In this document: positions 17,198 to 24,843 of the stretch, piece after piece
How positions within the stretch are numbered: the stretch's first letter is position 1
Layout of the letters: every line of letters begins with the position of its first letter
Origin: Sphaerochaeta sp. Phil3
Lineage (GTDB): Bacteria; Spirochaetota; Spirochaetia; Sphaerochaetales; Sphaerochaetaceae
DNA: 44,890 bases
Direction: 5' to 3'
Assembly (NCBI GenBank): GCA_001940825.1
Contig: MSGT01000047.1
Coordinates: 1 to 44,890, forward strand
Notes under the pieces: generated by a model
The model's database searches: none
What the model saw: the letters and a program-made list of their open reading frames with translations, nothing else
Told to the model about the DNA's origin: nothing
Translations under genes and position numbers: made by a program

Positions 17198-17224
17198 CTC
17201 GAATCAATTCCATATTGAATCGAG
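17198..17224. promoter_or_regulatory. 27-bp near-perfect inverted repeat
   Basis: CTCGAATCAAT (17198-17208) and ATTGAATCGAG (17214-17224) pair at ten of eleven positions around a 5-bp centre. The length and symmetry fit a dimeric regulator site, possibly for the adjacent ROK protein; a terminator is less likely because only a short AATTTT follows. Confidence 0.5.
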
Positions 17225-17390
17225 GAATTTTCAAAACCGCTTCATTCTCCTTGTCTCTGCCCTGTGTGGCTGGAAAGCCGCCTTTGTGAGGCTGTTGGTC
17301 CCGTTCTCTGTGGTTTACAAGGCCGTTGGGGCTTACTGGATCTACGGGGTCGTTGGGACGCTTGAAGACTGCTGAATCATCACTACCCCA
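17225..17390. other. Non-coding spacer
   Basis: Between the inverted repeat and the decamer array I see no gene. A short open frame crosses it (17184-17375), but it has no good ribosome binding site and runs over the inverted repeat, so I do not call it. Confidence 0.4.
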
Positions 17391-17460
17391 CAGCGTCCTG
17401 CAACGCCCATCAACGCCATACTACGCCATACAGCGCCCATCAACGCCCATCAAGGCTACC
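17391..17460 (-). repeat. 10-bp tandem array, consensus CAACGCCCAT
   Basis: Seven contiguous decamers: CAGCGTCCTG, CAACGCCCAT, CAACGCCATA, CTACGCCATA, CAGCGCCCAT, CAACGCCCAT, CAAGGCTACC. The same decamer family appears in reverse orientation at 43551-43665. Confidence 0.85.
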
Positions 17461-17531
17461 TGTAGACAAAATGAAGAGACTCCTTGGGTTTGTAAAGACA
17501 TGAATTCGGCAGCATATTGAGAAAAAAGTTT

Positions 17532-17606
17532 TTTGTAAATTTGATTGACAAATAGCCAAAGCCTGTTACACTGTCAGAAAAGGGATTTGTAAATATGATT
17601 GACAAA
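17532..17606 (+). repeat. 21-bp direct repeat over promoter and start codon of the dehydrogenase gene
   Basis: TTTGTAAAT-N-TGATTGACAA plus A at 17532-17552 recurs at 17586-17606 with one mismatch. The second copy contains the real ATG-ATT-GAC-AAA start. The first reads TTG-ATT-GAC-AAA-TAG, and its TTGACA serves as the -35 box of the promoter. Confidence 0.8.
17545..17572 (+). promoter_or_regulatory. Sigma70-type promoter for the dehydrogenase-Tct operon
   Basis: TTGACA at 17545-17550, a 16-bp spacer, and TACACT at 17567-17572, just before the gene start at 17595. The -35 box lies inside the upstream copy of the 21-bp repeat. Confidence 0.6.
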
Positions 17607-18641
17607 ATAGGTTTTGGATCGATAGGCGTTGGTGCAATAGCCAAGACGCATGCGTATGCACTCTCGAAGAGCAGCAAGTGCTATTTCGCCGGTGCTTATG
17701 ACATGAACAAGGAAAGAGTGGAGGCTTTCTGCAAGGAAAACGGCGGAAAGGCCTATGACAAGCTTGAGGATTTCCTGAAAGACGAGAATATCCAGGTGGT
17801 TGTGATCGCAACGCCATCGGGCTTGCATCATGATCTTGCAATTGCAGCCCTCAAGGCCAAGAAGCATGTCATTGTGGAGAAGCCGCTTGAGATCACCGTC
17901 GAGCGCTGCAATGACATAATCGAGGAAGGGAAGAGACAGGGAAGGCTTGTTGGAGGTGTTTTCCAGTCTCGTTTCTACGAGGCTCCAAGGCTTATCAAGA
18001 AGGCGTTGGACGAGGGGCGTTTTGGAAAGCTCACCATGGTGGAGGCTTCCGTCAAGTGGTTCCGCTCGCAGGAGTACTACGATTCAGGTGCTTGGAGAGG
18101 CACATGGGCGATAGACGGCGGTGGTGCTCTCATGAACCAATCCATCCATGCAATAGATCTGCTTTCGTGGTTTGGCGGCGACGTCGAATGCATCAACGGC
18201 TATACGGAGACCATTGCACATGAGCGCATAGAGGTCGAGGACAACGGTGTTGCAATCCTCAAGTTCAAGAACGGCGCCCTTGGTGTCATAGAGGGTTCCA
18301 CAAGCATATACCCTGGTTTCATAAAGAGGCTTGAAGTGTGTGGAACAGAGGGTTCTGCAATCCTTGAGGACGAGTCCCTTGTTGCGTGGAGCTTCAAGAA
18401 CGAGACGGCTGAGGACGAAGAGATAAGAAAGCGTTTTGCAAATGCCAACAGCACAATGGGCGGTGCATCCGATCCAGGTGCAATCAACTACGTTGGTCAT
18501 ATGCTGCAGTTCGAGGATTTTGCTGATGCTGTGCGTAGTGGCGGCAAGCCTTTCGTTACTGGTGAAGAAGCGGCCAAGGCCGTGAAGATAATCAATGGAA
18601 TTTATGAAAGTGTGAAGAAGGGGGCTTCCGTAGCTCTGTAA
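17595..18641 (+). CDS. Gfo/Idh/MocA-family oxidoreductase
   Basis: A 348-residue NAD(P)-dependent dehydrogenase, probably oxidising a sugar, inositol or sugar-derived acid in the cytosol. The N-terminal Rossmann fold shows GSIGVGAIAKTHAYAL and the family signature VEKPLE with K96. The C-terminal alpha/beta domain contains DSGAWRGTWAIDGGGALMNQ, with the family's GG-x-L-x-x-Q-x-x-H pattern. It heads a same-strand operon with tctC, tctB, tctA and an M24 protein, and probably acts on the imported substrate. The start ATG lies in the second copy of a 21-bp direct repeat. Confidence 0.92.
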   Translation: MIDKIGFGSIGVGAIAKTHAYALSKSSKCYFAGAYDMNKERVEAFCKENGGKAYDKLEDFLKDENIQVVVIATPSGLHHDLAIAALKAKKHVIVEKPLEITVERCNDIIEEGKRQGRLVGGVFQSRFYEAPRLIKKALDEGRFGKLTMVEASVKWFRSQEYYDSGAWRGTWAIDGGGALMNQSIHAIDLLSWFGGDVECINGYTETIAHERIEVEDNGVAILKFKNGALGVIEGSTSIYPGFIKRLEVCGTEGSAILEDESLVAWSFKNETAEDEEIRKRFANANSTMGGASDPGAINYVGHMLQFEDFADAVRSGGKPFVTGEEAAKAVKIINGIYESVKKGASVAL

Positions 18642-18686
18642 GGGCTTGGAGGTTCGTCGCGAGCATTTTCGTAGAAGGAGACTGAT

Positions 18687-19652
18687 ATGAAGAAAACTTT
18701 GATGGTTCTGCTCATTGCATTTGTTGCAGTTGCAGGTATTTTTGCACAGGCAGCCGCAGAAGCTGCAGAATTTCCTACAAAGACTGTAGAAGCTACAGTT
18801 GGTTGGTCCGCAGGCGGCGGTGGAGACGTTGTCTTCAGAGCTCTTGCAGCTGTTTTCCCAAAGTACGGAAACGGACAGGCCATGATAATCAAGAACGTTC
18901 CAGGTGCTGCTGGAATCACAGGTGCGATCGAGTTCCTGGATGCTTCAAAGGACGGATATTCGATCATGCATTGGAACAATGCATCCCTTACCAAGACACA
19001 TCTTTCAGATGTTCCTGTAACTGGTGCTGATACCTTCACGCCTGTCTGCCAGATAGTCGCTTCCTACAACTACCTTGTTGTGAATGCGGATTCCCCTTTC
19101 CAGACCCTTCAGGAGTTCGTCGAGTATGCAAAGGCCAATCCAGGAAAGATCACAATGGGCAACGCAGGTGCACAGGGTGGAAACCACATGGCAGCCCTTC
19201 TTTTCGAGGATGCTGCAGGTCTTGAGTTCACACATGTTCCATTCTCAGGCGGCGGCCCGGCCATCACTGGTCTTCTTTCAAACACTGTTGACTGCGTTAT
19301 GGCAAATGCTCCAGAAGGCATCACCAACGTTGAGAACGGTCAGCTCAGAATCCTCGCTGTATTTGCAGAGGAGCGCTACAGCGCATTCCCAGAGGTTCCA
19401 ACCGGTATCGAGTGCGGCGTTGACATTGTCCTTCCACAGTGGAGAGTCGTCGTATGTCCTCCAAACACTCCTGCAGAGATCGTTGAGAAGCTCGCTTCCA
19501 TCATCAAGCAGTGCATCGAGGATCCTCAGTTCGTCGAGCAGATGCAGAGCCAGTGCGTAGAGGTCGTCTACAAGAACCCTGCTGAGACGGACAAGTTCCT
19601 CCACGAGCAGGATGTCATGTACAAGAACCTCGTAGAGGCCAAGGGTTTCTGA
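18687..19652 (+). CDS. tctC: TctC-type periplasmic substrate-binding protein (Bug family)
   Basis: A 321-residue extracytoplasmic solute receptor of a tripartite tricarboxylate transporter. A signal peptide is clear (MKKTLMVLLIAFVAVAGIFA, cleavage probably in the following AQAAAEA). The mature part begins with the family's FPTKTVEATVGWSAGGGGDV, with the glycine-rich substrate loop, and has PGAAGITGAIEF and, near residue 150, GNAGAQGGNH. Such proteins bind carboxylates such as citrate or other organic acids. The gene has GAAGGAG before its ATG and is followed by a stable hairpin (19688-19727), as expected for a receptor needed in excess over the membrane subunits. Confidence 0.93.
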   Translation: MKKTLMVLLIAFVAVAGIFAQAAAEAAEFPTKTVEATVGWSAGGGGDVVFRALAAVFPKYGNGQAMIIKNVPGAAGITGAIEFLDASKDGYSIMHWNNASLTKTHLSDVPVTGADTFTPVCQIVASYNYLVVNADSPFQTLQEFVEYAKANPGKITMGNAGAQGGNHMAALLFEDAAGLEFTHVPFSGGGPAITGLLSNTVDCVMANAPEGITNVENGQLRILAVFAEERYSAFPEVPTGIECGVDIVLPQWRVVVCPPNTPAEIVEKLASIIKQCIEDPQFVEQMQSQCVEVVYKNPAETDKFLHEQDVMYKNLVEAKGF

Positions 19653-19668
19653 TTGGGTTCTTCTGATT
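19647..19668. repeat. Tandem 14-bp duplication over the tctC stop codon
   Basis: TTCTGATT occurs at 19647-19654 and 19661-19668. The stop TGA is in the first copy and repeated in the second. Confidence 0.5.
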
Positions 19669-19687
19669 AGAATGATTTGAAAACAAT

Positions 19688-19727
19688 GGCCGATTGCAGG
19701 GGTTTTATCTGATCTTTGCAGTCGGCC
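19688..19727 (+). promoter_or_regulatory. Intercistronic hairpin between tctC and tctB
   Basis: GGCCGATTGCA (19688-19698) pairs with TGCAGTCGGCC (19717-19727) around an 18-nt loop, with one T-G wobble. There is no T run after it, so it more likely protects the 3' end of tctC mRNA than ends transcription completely. Confidence 0.6.
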
Positions 19728-19811
19728 TATTTGTAGTAGGGCATTGTCTTTGGGTTTTCCTTGAATGGGAAGGTTCAAGGACATCGGTCTTTTTGAATAG
19801 GAGAGTCGAGT

Positions 19812-20309
19812 ATGGAAGAGAAGGACAAGAAGGGCCTTTTCGTGAAGAATACCAAGGTCGCCGCCGATTTCATCATTGCCATCGTTGTGATTGCAATTGC
19901 GGTGGTGTTCCTTGTCGAGGCGCAGAAGCTGCCTACGAAGGCAAAGGGGATCGGCCCCGGCGTGTACCCAACGTTCATAAGCATCCTGCTTCTGTTCCTT
20001 GGTGTTGTGCAGGTCATAAAGTGCGTGCTGCTTGTGAAGGGGATTCCCGTCGTGGATGGTCCAAACGTGGACTGGAAGGGGCTTGCAAGGATTGCCATCA
20101 TGGTTTTGGCGACCTATCTGTTCTACAAGCTTCTCAAGATTGTGGGCTTTCTTATTCTGGCACCTTTGTATTTGTTCTTTGCCATTTGTCTGTTTGGCTA
20201 CAAGAGCAAGGTGAAGGCTGCGATCTTCAGCGTTGTGTTCACCACCGCGGTGTATTTCCTTTTCACCAAGGTCTTCCTGGTGATGCTGCCTGCGGGCATT
20301 TTGGGTTGA
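19812..20309 (+). CDS. tctB: TctB-type small membrane subunit
   Basis: A 165-residue protein with four hydrophobic segments (about residues 15-35, 52-75, 90-115 and 120-155), the size and topology of the small subunit of tripartite tricarboxylate transporters. The family's GPGVYPTFIS motif lies near residue 55. AATAGGAG precedes the ATG. It sits between tctC and tctA in the standard order and would form the inner-membrane complex with TctA. Confidence 0.9.
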   Translation: MEEKDKKGLFVKNTKVAADFIIAIVVIAIAVVFLVEAQKLPTKAKGIGPGVYPTFISILLLFLGVVQVIKCVLLVKGIPVVDGPNVDWKGLARIAIMVLATYLFYKLLKIVGFLILAPLYLFFAICLFGYKSKVKAAIFSVVFTTAVYFLFTKVFLVMLPAGILG

Positions 20310-20319
20310 GGAGGTTGGT

Positions 20320-21843
20320 ATGTTCAGTTATCTAATGCAGGGTTTTGCAAACGTTTTCCAACCTTTTACTTTTCTTTTGGCTTGTTTTGGTACTTTGGTT
20401 GGTGTTGTCATTGGCGCACTTCCTGGTCTTTCCGGTTCCACTGGAATTATTCTGCTGTTGCCGTTGGTCTATAGGCTTGAGGCTTCGCAGGCTCTTATCA
20501 TGCTGTGCGGCTTGTTCTGCGGTTCAATGTATGGCGGTTCGATATCGGCTGTGCTTTTGAACACTCCTGGTACTCCGTCCGCCTCAGCAACGGCTTTGGA
20601 TGGTTATCCTTTGTGTCAGCAGGGCAAGGCGGGAAAGGCTTTGGGCGTGTCCGCTGTGTCGTCGTTCATTGGTGGACTTGTCTCAACGATTTGTCTTATC
20701 CTCATAGCTCCTCAGCTTGCTAAGATTGCTCTCAACTTCAAGCCTGCGGACTATTTTGCGTTGTCTTTCTTTGGTCTGACCATCATGGCCAGTACCGGAA
20801 AGGACCCTATCAAGGGTATCATCTCCGGTATGCTGGGCCTTCTCATTTCAACCATTGGCGTTGACAAGCTCATGGGCATTGACCGATTCACGTTTGGAAC
20901 GTACAAGCTCATGAGAGGAATTCCTTTGCTTTCAGTTCTCATTGGAGTGTTCGCTCTGAGCGAGTTCTTCATGCAGTCTGCAACAAAGGGTGAGGCGGAC
21001 AACAAGCTTGCGGCTCAGAAGATTGGTCGTGTCATACCAACATGGGTGGACTTCAAAGGCTTTGCTTTGTCTGCAATCGTTGGTGCCGTCATTGGTGTCT
21101 TCATTGGAATCATTCCTGGAACAGGTGGATCCATCTCCTGCTTCATCGCATATCAGGTTGCAAAGCGTATGTCCAAGAACAAGGATCAGTTTGGAAACGG
21201 TGCTCTTGAAGGTGTCGCCGCTCCAGAGGCTTCAAACAATGGAACGACAGGCGGTGCCTTCATTCCAATGCTGTGCCTTGGTGTCCCAGGCGACGTAGTT
21301 ACGTCCGTCATGCTTGGAGCCCTCATCCTCATTGGCGTGAAGCCGGGTCCTCAGCTCTTCAACGAGAGCCCTGCAATCGTCTATGCAATCTTTGCGGGTA
21401 TGTTCGTCATCCAGTTCCTCATGCTGGCTGCAGGTATTGGCTGTGCAAAGGTGTCTCCAATGATCCTCAAGATCTCAAGGACTCTCCTTATGCCTATAGT
21501 TGCAATTCTGTGCATGATTGGAGCCTTCTCCAATGCAAACAACGTATTCGATATCCTTCTTGCAATAGTGTTTGGTTTGGTTGGCCTTGCTTTCAAGAAG
21601 TTCGGATACCCCGGAGCGCCACTTGTCCTTGGTCTCATACTTGGTTCAATGGCTGAAGAGAACCTTGACAGAGCTCTCATTCTGTCTGGAAACAACTGGG
21701 GTGTGTTCTTCACAAGTCCAATCAGCTGCATATTCATGATTCTTTCAATTGGCTCCCTTCTTTATGCTCTGTATGCGAACGTGAAGGCTGTCGTCGAGTC
21801 AAGAAAGGCTGCTAAGAATGCTTGCGTGGCTTCTGAGGTCTAA
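20320..21843 (+). CDS. tctA: TctA-type large membrane subunit
   Basis: A 507-residue transporter with about eleven to twelve membrane segments, the substrate-translocating subunit of the tripartite tricarboxylate system. Family signatures are present: GVVIGALPGLSGSTGI near residue 30, the GSMYGGSISAVLLNTPG segment near residue 75, and a second copy of the glycine-rich motif, GIIPGTGGSISCF, in the middle, reflecting internal duplication. A strong GAGGAGG lies before the ATG at 20320, 10 bp after tctB. Its stop codon is part of an 11-bp triple repeat. Confidence 0.95.
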   Translation: MFSYLMQGFANVFQPFTFLLACFGTLVGVVIGALPGLSGSTGIILLLPLVYRLEASQALIMLCGLFCGSMYGGSISAVLLNTPGTPSASATALDGYPLCQQGKAGKALGVSAVSSFIGGLVSTICLILIAPQLAKIALNFKPADYFALSFFGLTIMASTGKDPIKGIISGMLGLLISTIGVDKLMGIDRFTFGTYKLMRGIPLLSVLIGVFALSEFFMQSATKGEADNKLAAQKIGRVIPTWVDFKGFALSAIVGAVIGVFIGIIPGTGGSISCFIAYQVAKRMSKNKDQFGNGALEGVAAPEASNNGTTGGAFIPMLCLGVPGDVVTSVMLGALILIGVKPGPQLFNESPAIVYAIFAGMFVIQFLMLAAGIGCAKVSPMILKISRTLLMPIVAILCMIGAFSNANNVFDILLAIVFGLVGLAFKKFGYPGAPLVLGLILGSMAEENLDRALILSGNNWGVFFTSPISCIFMILSIGSLLYALYANVKAVVESRKAAKNACVASEV

Positions 21844-21867
21844 GAGTGGTCTAAGTGAGGTCTAAGG
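21835..21867. repeat. 11-bp tandem triplication over stop codon and RBS
   Basis: GAGGTCTAAGA, GTGGTCTAAGT and GAGGTCTAAGG follow each other without gaps. The first unit contains the tctA stop TAA; the third supplies the AAGGAG ribosome binding site of the next gene. Confidence 0.8.
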
Positions 21868-21876
21868 AGAGGGTGC

Positions 21877-23049
21877 ATGAACGAGAAATGTGATATGAAA
21901 TGTGATGTGAAATCTGGTATGAATCCTGGTATGAAATCTGATATGAAGTCCGGTTTCGCTGAAGCTGTACGCCATGAATTTGATACCAAGGTTGCCCGTG
22001 TCCGCAGTCTTTTGGCAGCCAAAGGCTTGGATGCCGCCTTCATAAAGAGACAGGACAACTTTGCTTGGCTTACATGCGGTGGTCGCAACTATGTTGGAAT
22101 GGGGGAGGTTGGCAACTGCGGCCTTCTTGTGACTTTGAAAGGACTCTTTGCCATTACCAACAATATAGAGGCTCCGCGCATGGTAGCAGAAGAGCATGTA
22201 GAGGAGCTTGGCTTCGATGTCCGCTATGGCGTATGGCATGACAACGGATTCCAGAACAGGGTTCTGGCTGAGCTTGTACCATCTGGTCGCATTGGGTTCG
22301 ATACCGGTGATCTGGCGGACGGCATAAAGGCTCTGCGCTTTGATTTGACTTCTGAGGAGATCGAGCGCTACGTTGCAATTGGCAATGATGCTTCAAGGGC
22401 TTTGGAAGAGGCCGGCATGGAGATTTCCGTTGGCGACAGCGAGTACGAGATAGCAGGCCTCATCATGGACAAGATGGAGGCCTGCGGTCTTGAGCTCCTT
22501 TCATGCATGGTCGCTGCAGACGAGAGGATATCCCTGTATAGGCATCCTCTTCCGACTTCCAAGAGGGTGAAGGAGAAGGTCCAGATTGGCGGAAACTTCA
22601 GACGCAACGGCCTTGTGGTCTGCATGACTCGCTATGTCTACTTCGTTGAGCCTTCCTCTGAGATCCTCTCCCAGCTGGAGGCCAACCAGATAATAGACTG
22701 CACATACATGGCTGCTTGCAAGCCGGGTGCTACCTATGTCTCAGCCCTTGAAGCTGGCAAGGCTGCATACGAGAAGCTTGGCTATGCCGCCGAGTTCGAC
22801 AAGCACCACCAAGGCGGACCAATTGGATATGCAGGGCGTGACTATAGAGTGGATTTCTCCACTCCAGGAGTCATTTCAGACCATCATGCGTTCTGTTGGA
22901 ATCCTTCGATCACTGGAACGAAGAGCGAGGATACTGTAATATGCACGAAAGACTGTGTGATTCCTGTGTCCCATCCTGTTCTTTTCCCAAAGGTGGAGAT
23001 CGTCGTCGATGGAAAGACGTTCGTTCGTCCTGGAATCCTCGTCAGATAA
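21877..23049 (+). CDS. M24 (aminopeptidase P-like) family protein, probably without metal site
   Basis: A 390-residue protein with the creatinase-type N-terminal domain and the pita-bread C-terminal domain of M24 peptidases. The His-containing segment KHHQGGPIGYAGRD is conserved. Aligned by eye, however, the two metal-binding Asp residues appear replaced (IGGNFRRNGLVVCMTR, D to G and D to C) and the first metal-binding Glu is Asn (WNPSI). It may therefore be a non-peptidase, binding or hydrolysing another substrate. The first 27 residues contain six tetrapeptide repeats encoded by 12-bp units. It is the last gene of the Tct operon, and AAGGAGAGGG precedes the start. Confidence 0.8.
   Translation: MNEKCDMKCDVKSGMNPGMKSDMKSGFAEAVRHEFDTKVARVRSLLAAKGLDAAFIKRQDNFAWLTCGGRNYVGMGEVGNCGLLVTLKGLFAITNNIEAPRMVAEEHVEELGFDVRYGVWHDNGFQNRVLAELVPSGRIGFDTGDLADGIKALRFDLTSEEIERYVAIGNDASRALEEAGMEISVGDSEYEIAGLIMDKMEACGLELLSCMVAADERISLYRHPLPTSKRVKEKVQIGGNFRRNGLVVCMTRYVYFVEPSSEILSQLEANQIIDCTYMAACKPGATYVSALEAGKAAYEKLGYAAEFDKHHQGGPIGYAGRDYRVDFSTPGVISDHHAFCWNPSITGTKSEDTVICTKDCVIPVSHPVLFPKVEIVVDGKTFVRPGILVR
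21886..21957 (+). repeat. 12-bp in-frame tandem repeat in the M24 gene
   Basis: Six units of the AAATCTGATATG type encode KCDM, KCDV, KSGM, NPGM, KSDM and KSGF at residues 4-27. This tail precedes the start of homology to the family. Confidence 0.85.
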
Positions 23050-23066
23050 CCTTGTTGGATAAGGTT
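23048..23066 (+). terminator. Weak hairpin after the M24 gene
   Basis: AACCTT and AAGGTT pair around a 7-nt loop, followed by TTGCAGTTTT. It overlaps the stop codon of the M24 gene and may be a weak terminator of the Tct operon. Confidence 0.35.
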
Positions 23067-23094
23067 TGCAGTTTTGGTGGTTTGATAGTACAAT
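23066..23094 (+). promoter_or_regulatory. Sigma70-type promoter for the BASS transporter
   Basis: TTGCAG at 23066-23071, a 17-bp spacer, and TACAAT at 23089-23094, about 40 bp before the gene start. Confidence 0.5.
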
Positions 23095-23135
23095 CATGCC
23101 TTGATTAACTTGACTGAGTAGAAGAGGGGTTTGGT

Positions 23136-24173
23136 TTGGTTTCATCTGATGATTGCAAAGGGAAGAAGGGTTCTGAGATTTCCGTTGTTCCTTCGAACGC
23201 TGGAAGGCTAGAGCGTTTTCTTGGTTTTTCCAACTCTCTCAACAGGGTTTTGAACAGGATAATGCCCCTTTTGACTCCCTTTGGGGTTTTTCTGGGTCTT
23301 CTGCTAGGTTCCAAGGTCTCTTGGATGAAACCTGCCGTAAACTGGCTTTTTGGGGTCATGACATTCCTTGGCGCAATGAAGATAAGCGCCAAGGAGATGT
23401 TCTCCTCCCTCAAAAAGCCGGTGTTCTTCGTTGCATTTGCCCTTGGTGGCTATGTGCTCATGCCTTTTGTGGCGTTTTTGATTGCAAGTGTGTTCTTTCC
23501 CGGCAACAAGGAGCTTTTATGTGGCTATGTGTTGCTAAGGGCTACGCCTTCTGCGGTGGTCTGCACCATATGGGCGGGAATCTATAGCGGCAACATGGCA
23601 ATTTCCATAGCCATGCTGGTTTTGGACTCCTTCCTATCGCCTTTCATGACGCCTTTGATATTGAAGCTGTACACTGGCGCCTCAGTTGCCATGGACAGCG
23701 TGGGGATGATGAAGTCTTTGTGCTTTATGGTGTTGATTCCTTCGTTGCTTGCACTTGTGTTCAACCATTTCAAGGCGGCTTCCATAAAGAAGGTCTGGAC
23801 TCCTGCAACGAATCCCCTTTCAAAGCTGTTGATGGTGCTCGTCATAATGATAAACACTTCTCAGGTGTCAGAGTCCATCATTGCAAATGCTTCGCTTCAA
23901 TATGTGTCCATTGGTATTGCGAACGCCCTCATGGTCGTGTGCGGGTTTACCATTGGCCTGTTGTGTGCAAAGCTCACGAAGCTTGATCGTAACAGCGTTG
24001 TGTCCGTCACGTTTGCAGTTTCCATGCGAAACATAAGTGCGGCCTTGGTCCTTGCCATATCCTTCATGCCTCCTGCCGCTTCGCTTCCGGTCATCTTTGG
24101 AATAGTCTTCCAGCAGAGCCTCATTGCTCTCATGGGAAACCTTGCGTTTGGGGAGAAACACAAGAGAAAATAA
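23136..24173 (+). CDS. BASS-family (bile acid:sodium symporter-like) transporter
   Basis: A 345-residue inner-membrane transporter with about nine to ten membrane segments, like bacterial BASS proteins that import organic anions or pantoate-like acids with Na+. Typical features are the proline-containing LLRATPSAVVCTIWA segment in the crossing region, around residue 135, and MRNISAALVLAISF in the second repeat. The start is a TTG at 23136 with GAGGGG in front. The first 30 residues are polar and might be an artefact if translation begins further in. It has its own promoter and is separate from the Tct operon. Confidence 0.78.
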   Translation: MVSSDDCKGKKGSEISVVPSNAGRLERFLGFSNSLNRVLNRIMPLLTPFGVFLGLLLGSKVSWMKPAVNWLFGVMTFLGAMKISAKEMFSSLKKPVFFVAFALGGYVLMPFVAFLIASVFFPGNKELLCGYVLLRATPSAVVCTIWAGIYSGNMAISIAMLVLDSFLSPFMTPLILKLYTGASVAMDSVGMMKSLCFMVLIPSLLALVFNHFKAASIKKVWTPATNPLSKLLMVLVIMINTSQVSESIIANASLQYVSIGIANALMVVCGFTIGLLCAKLTKLDRNSVVSVTFAVSMRNISAALVLAISFMPPAASLPVIFGIVFQQSLIALMGNLAFGEKHKRK

Positions 24174-24269
24174 TGGTTCTTCCATAACGTTGGGGTCAAC
24201 TGATAGTCAACTCATCCTGTAGTGTGTGTCACATTGAAGGTTTTTGCTTTTTCCATTAGGCTTAGTCCC

Positions 24270-24791
24270 ATGCGACTTCTTTTCAATTTGGATACAAAGG
24301 ATTACACCAGCACTGAACATGTGTTCTCCCGCCCGTCGGTTCGTGCAATCATAATCAAGGATGGCAAGGTTGGGATGATTCACAGCCTCAAATACGACTA
24401 TTATGCGTTCCCTGGTGGTGGAATAGAGTCGGGAGAGACCCAGCAGGAAGCCCTCATCCGCGAAACCCAAGAGGAGGCTGGTCTTGTCGTCATCCCCCAG
24501 TCCATAAAGGAATACGGCAATGTGCATCGTGTTTCCAAAAGCGACCAAGAGGGTATAGACATCTTCGTGCAGGACAATTTCTACTATCTTTGTGATGTTG
24601 AGCCAAAGGTCGCACGCCAACATTTGGATGCCTATGAAAAGAATGAGCATTACACTTTGGAGTGGATTGCTCCAAAACAGGCCATCGTTGTCAACCGCAC
24701 ACACAATCACGGCCCCCACAGTAAGCCAGTCGCGCTGGAAAGGGAGGCCTTGGTCTTGGAAAGGATCATTGCAGAGGGGCTTCTGTGCTGA
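24270..24791 (+). CDS. Nudix hydrolase
   Basis: About 173 residues with an exact Nudix box, GGIESGETQQEALIRETQEE followed by AGL, matching G-x5-E-x7-REUXEEXGU. Such enzymes cleave nucleoside diphosphates linked to another moiety, using Mg2+ bound by the box glutamates. The substrate is not predictable. I chose ATG 24270 (MRLLFNLD); a GTG at 24222 is also in frame, and neither has a strong Shine-Dalgarno sequence. It converges on feoAB with about 50 bp between them. Confidence 0.9.
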   Translation: MRLLFNLDTKDYTSTEHVFSRPSVRAIIIKDGKVGMIHSLKYDYYAFPGGGIESGETQQEALIRETQEEAGLVVIPQSIKEYGNVHRVSKSDQEGIDIFVQDNFYYLCDVEPKVARQHLDAYEKNEHYTLEWIAPKQAIVVNRTHNHGPHSKPVALEREALVLERIIAEGLLC

Positions 24792-24821
24792 TCGAAAACC
24801 GCCGTTGAACTCGTCTATCCC

Positions 24822-24834
24822 TGCGTATTGTTGG
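24822..24834 (+). repeat. Fourth copy of the TGCGTATTGTTGG repeat, downstream of feoAB
   Basis: Identical to the copies at 27282 and 27316 and in the same orientation. With the preceding C and following A, 15 bp match the 27281 copy, so feoAB is flanked by a direct repeat. Confidence 0.75.
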
Positions 24835-24843
24835 AATGTTGGT

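Noticed and set aside
17184-17375. Small open frame in the ROK-dehydrogenase spacer
   Set aside because: No ribosome binding site, and it crosses the 27-bp inverted repeat.
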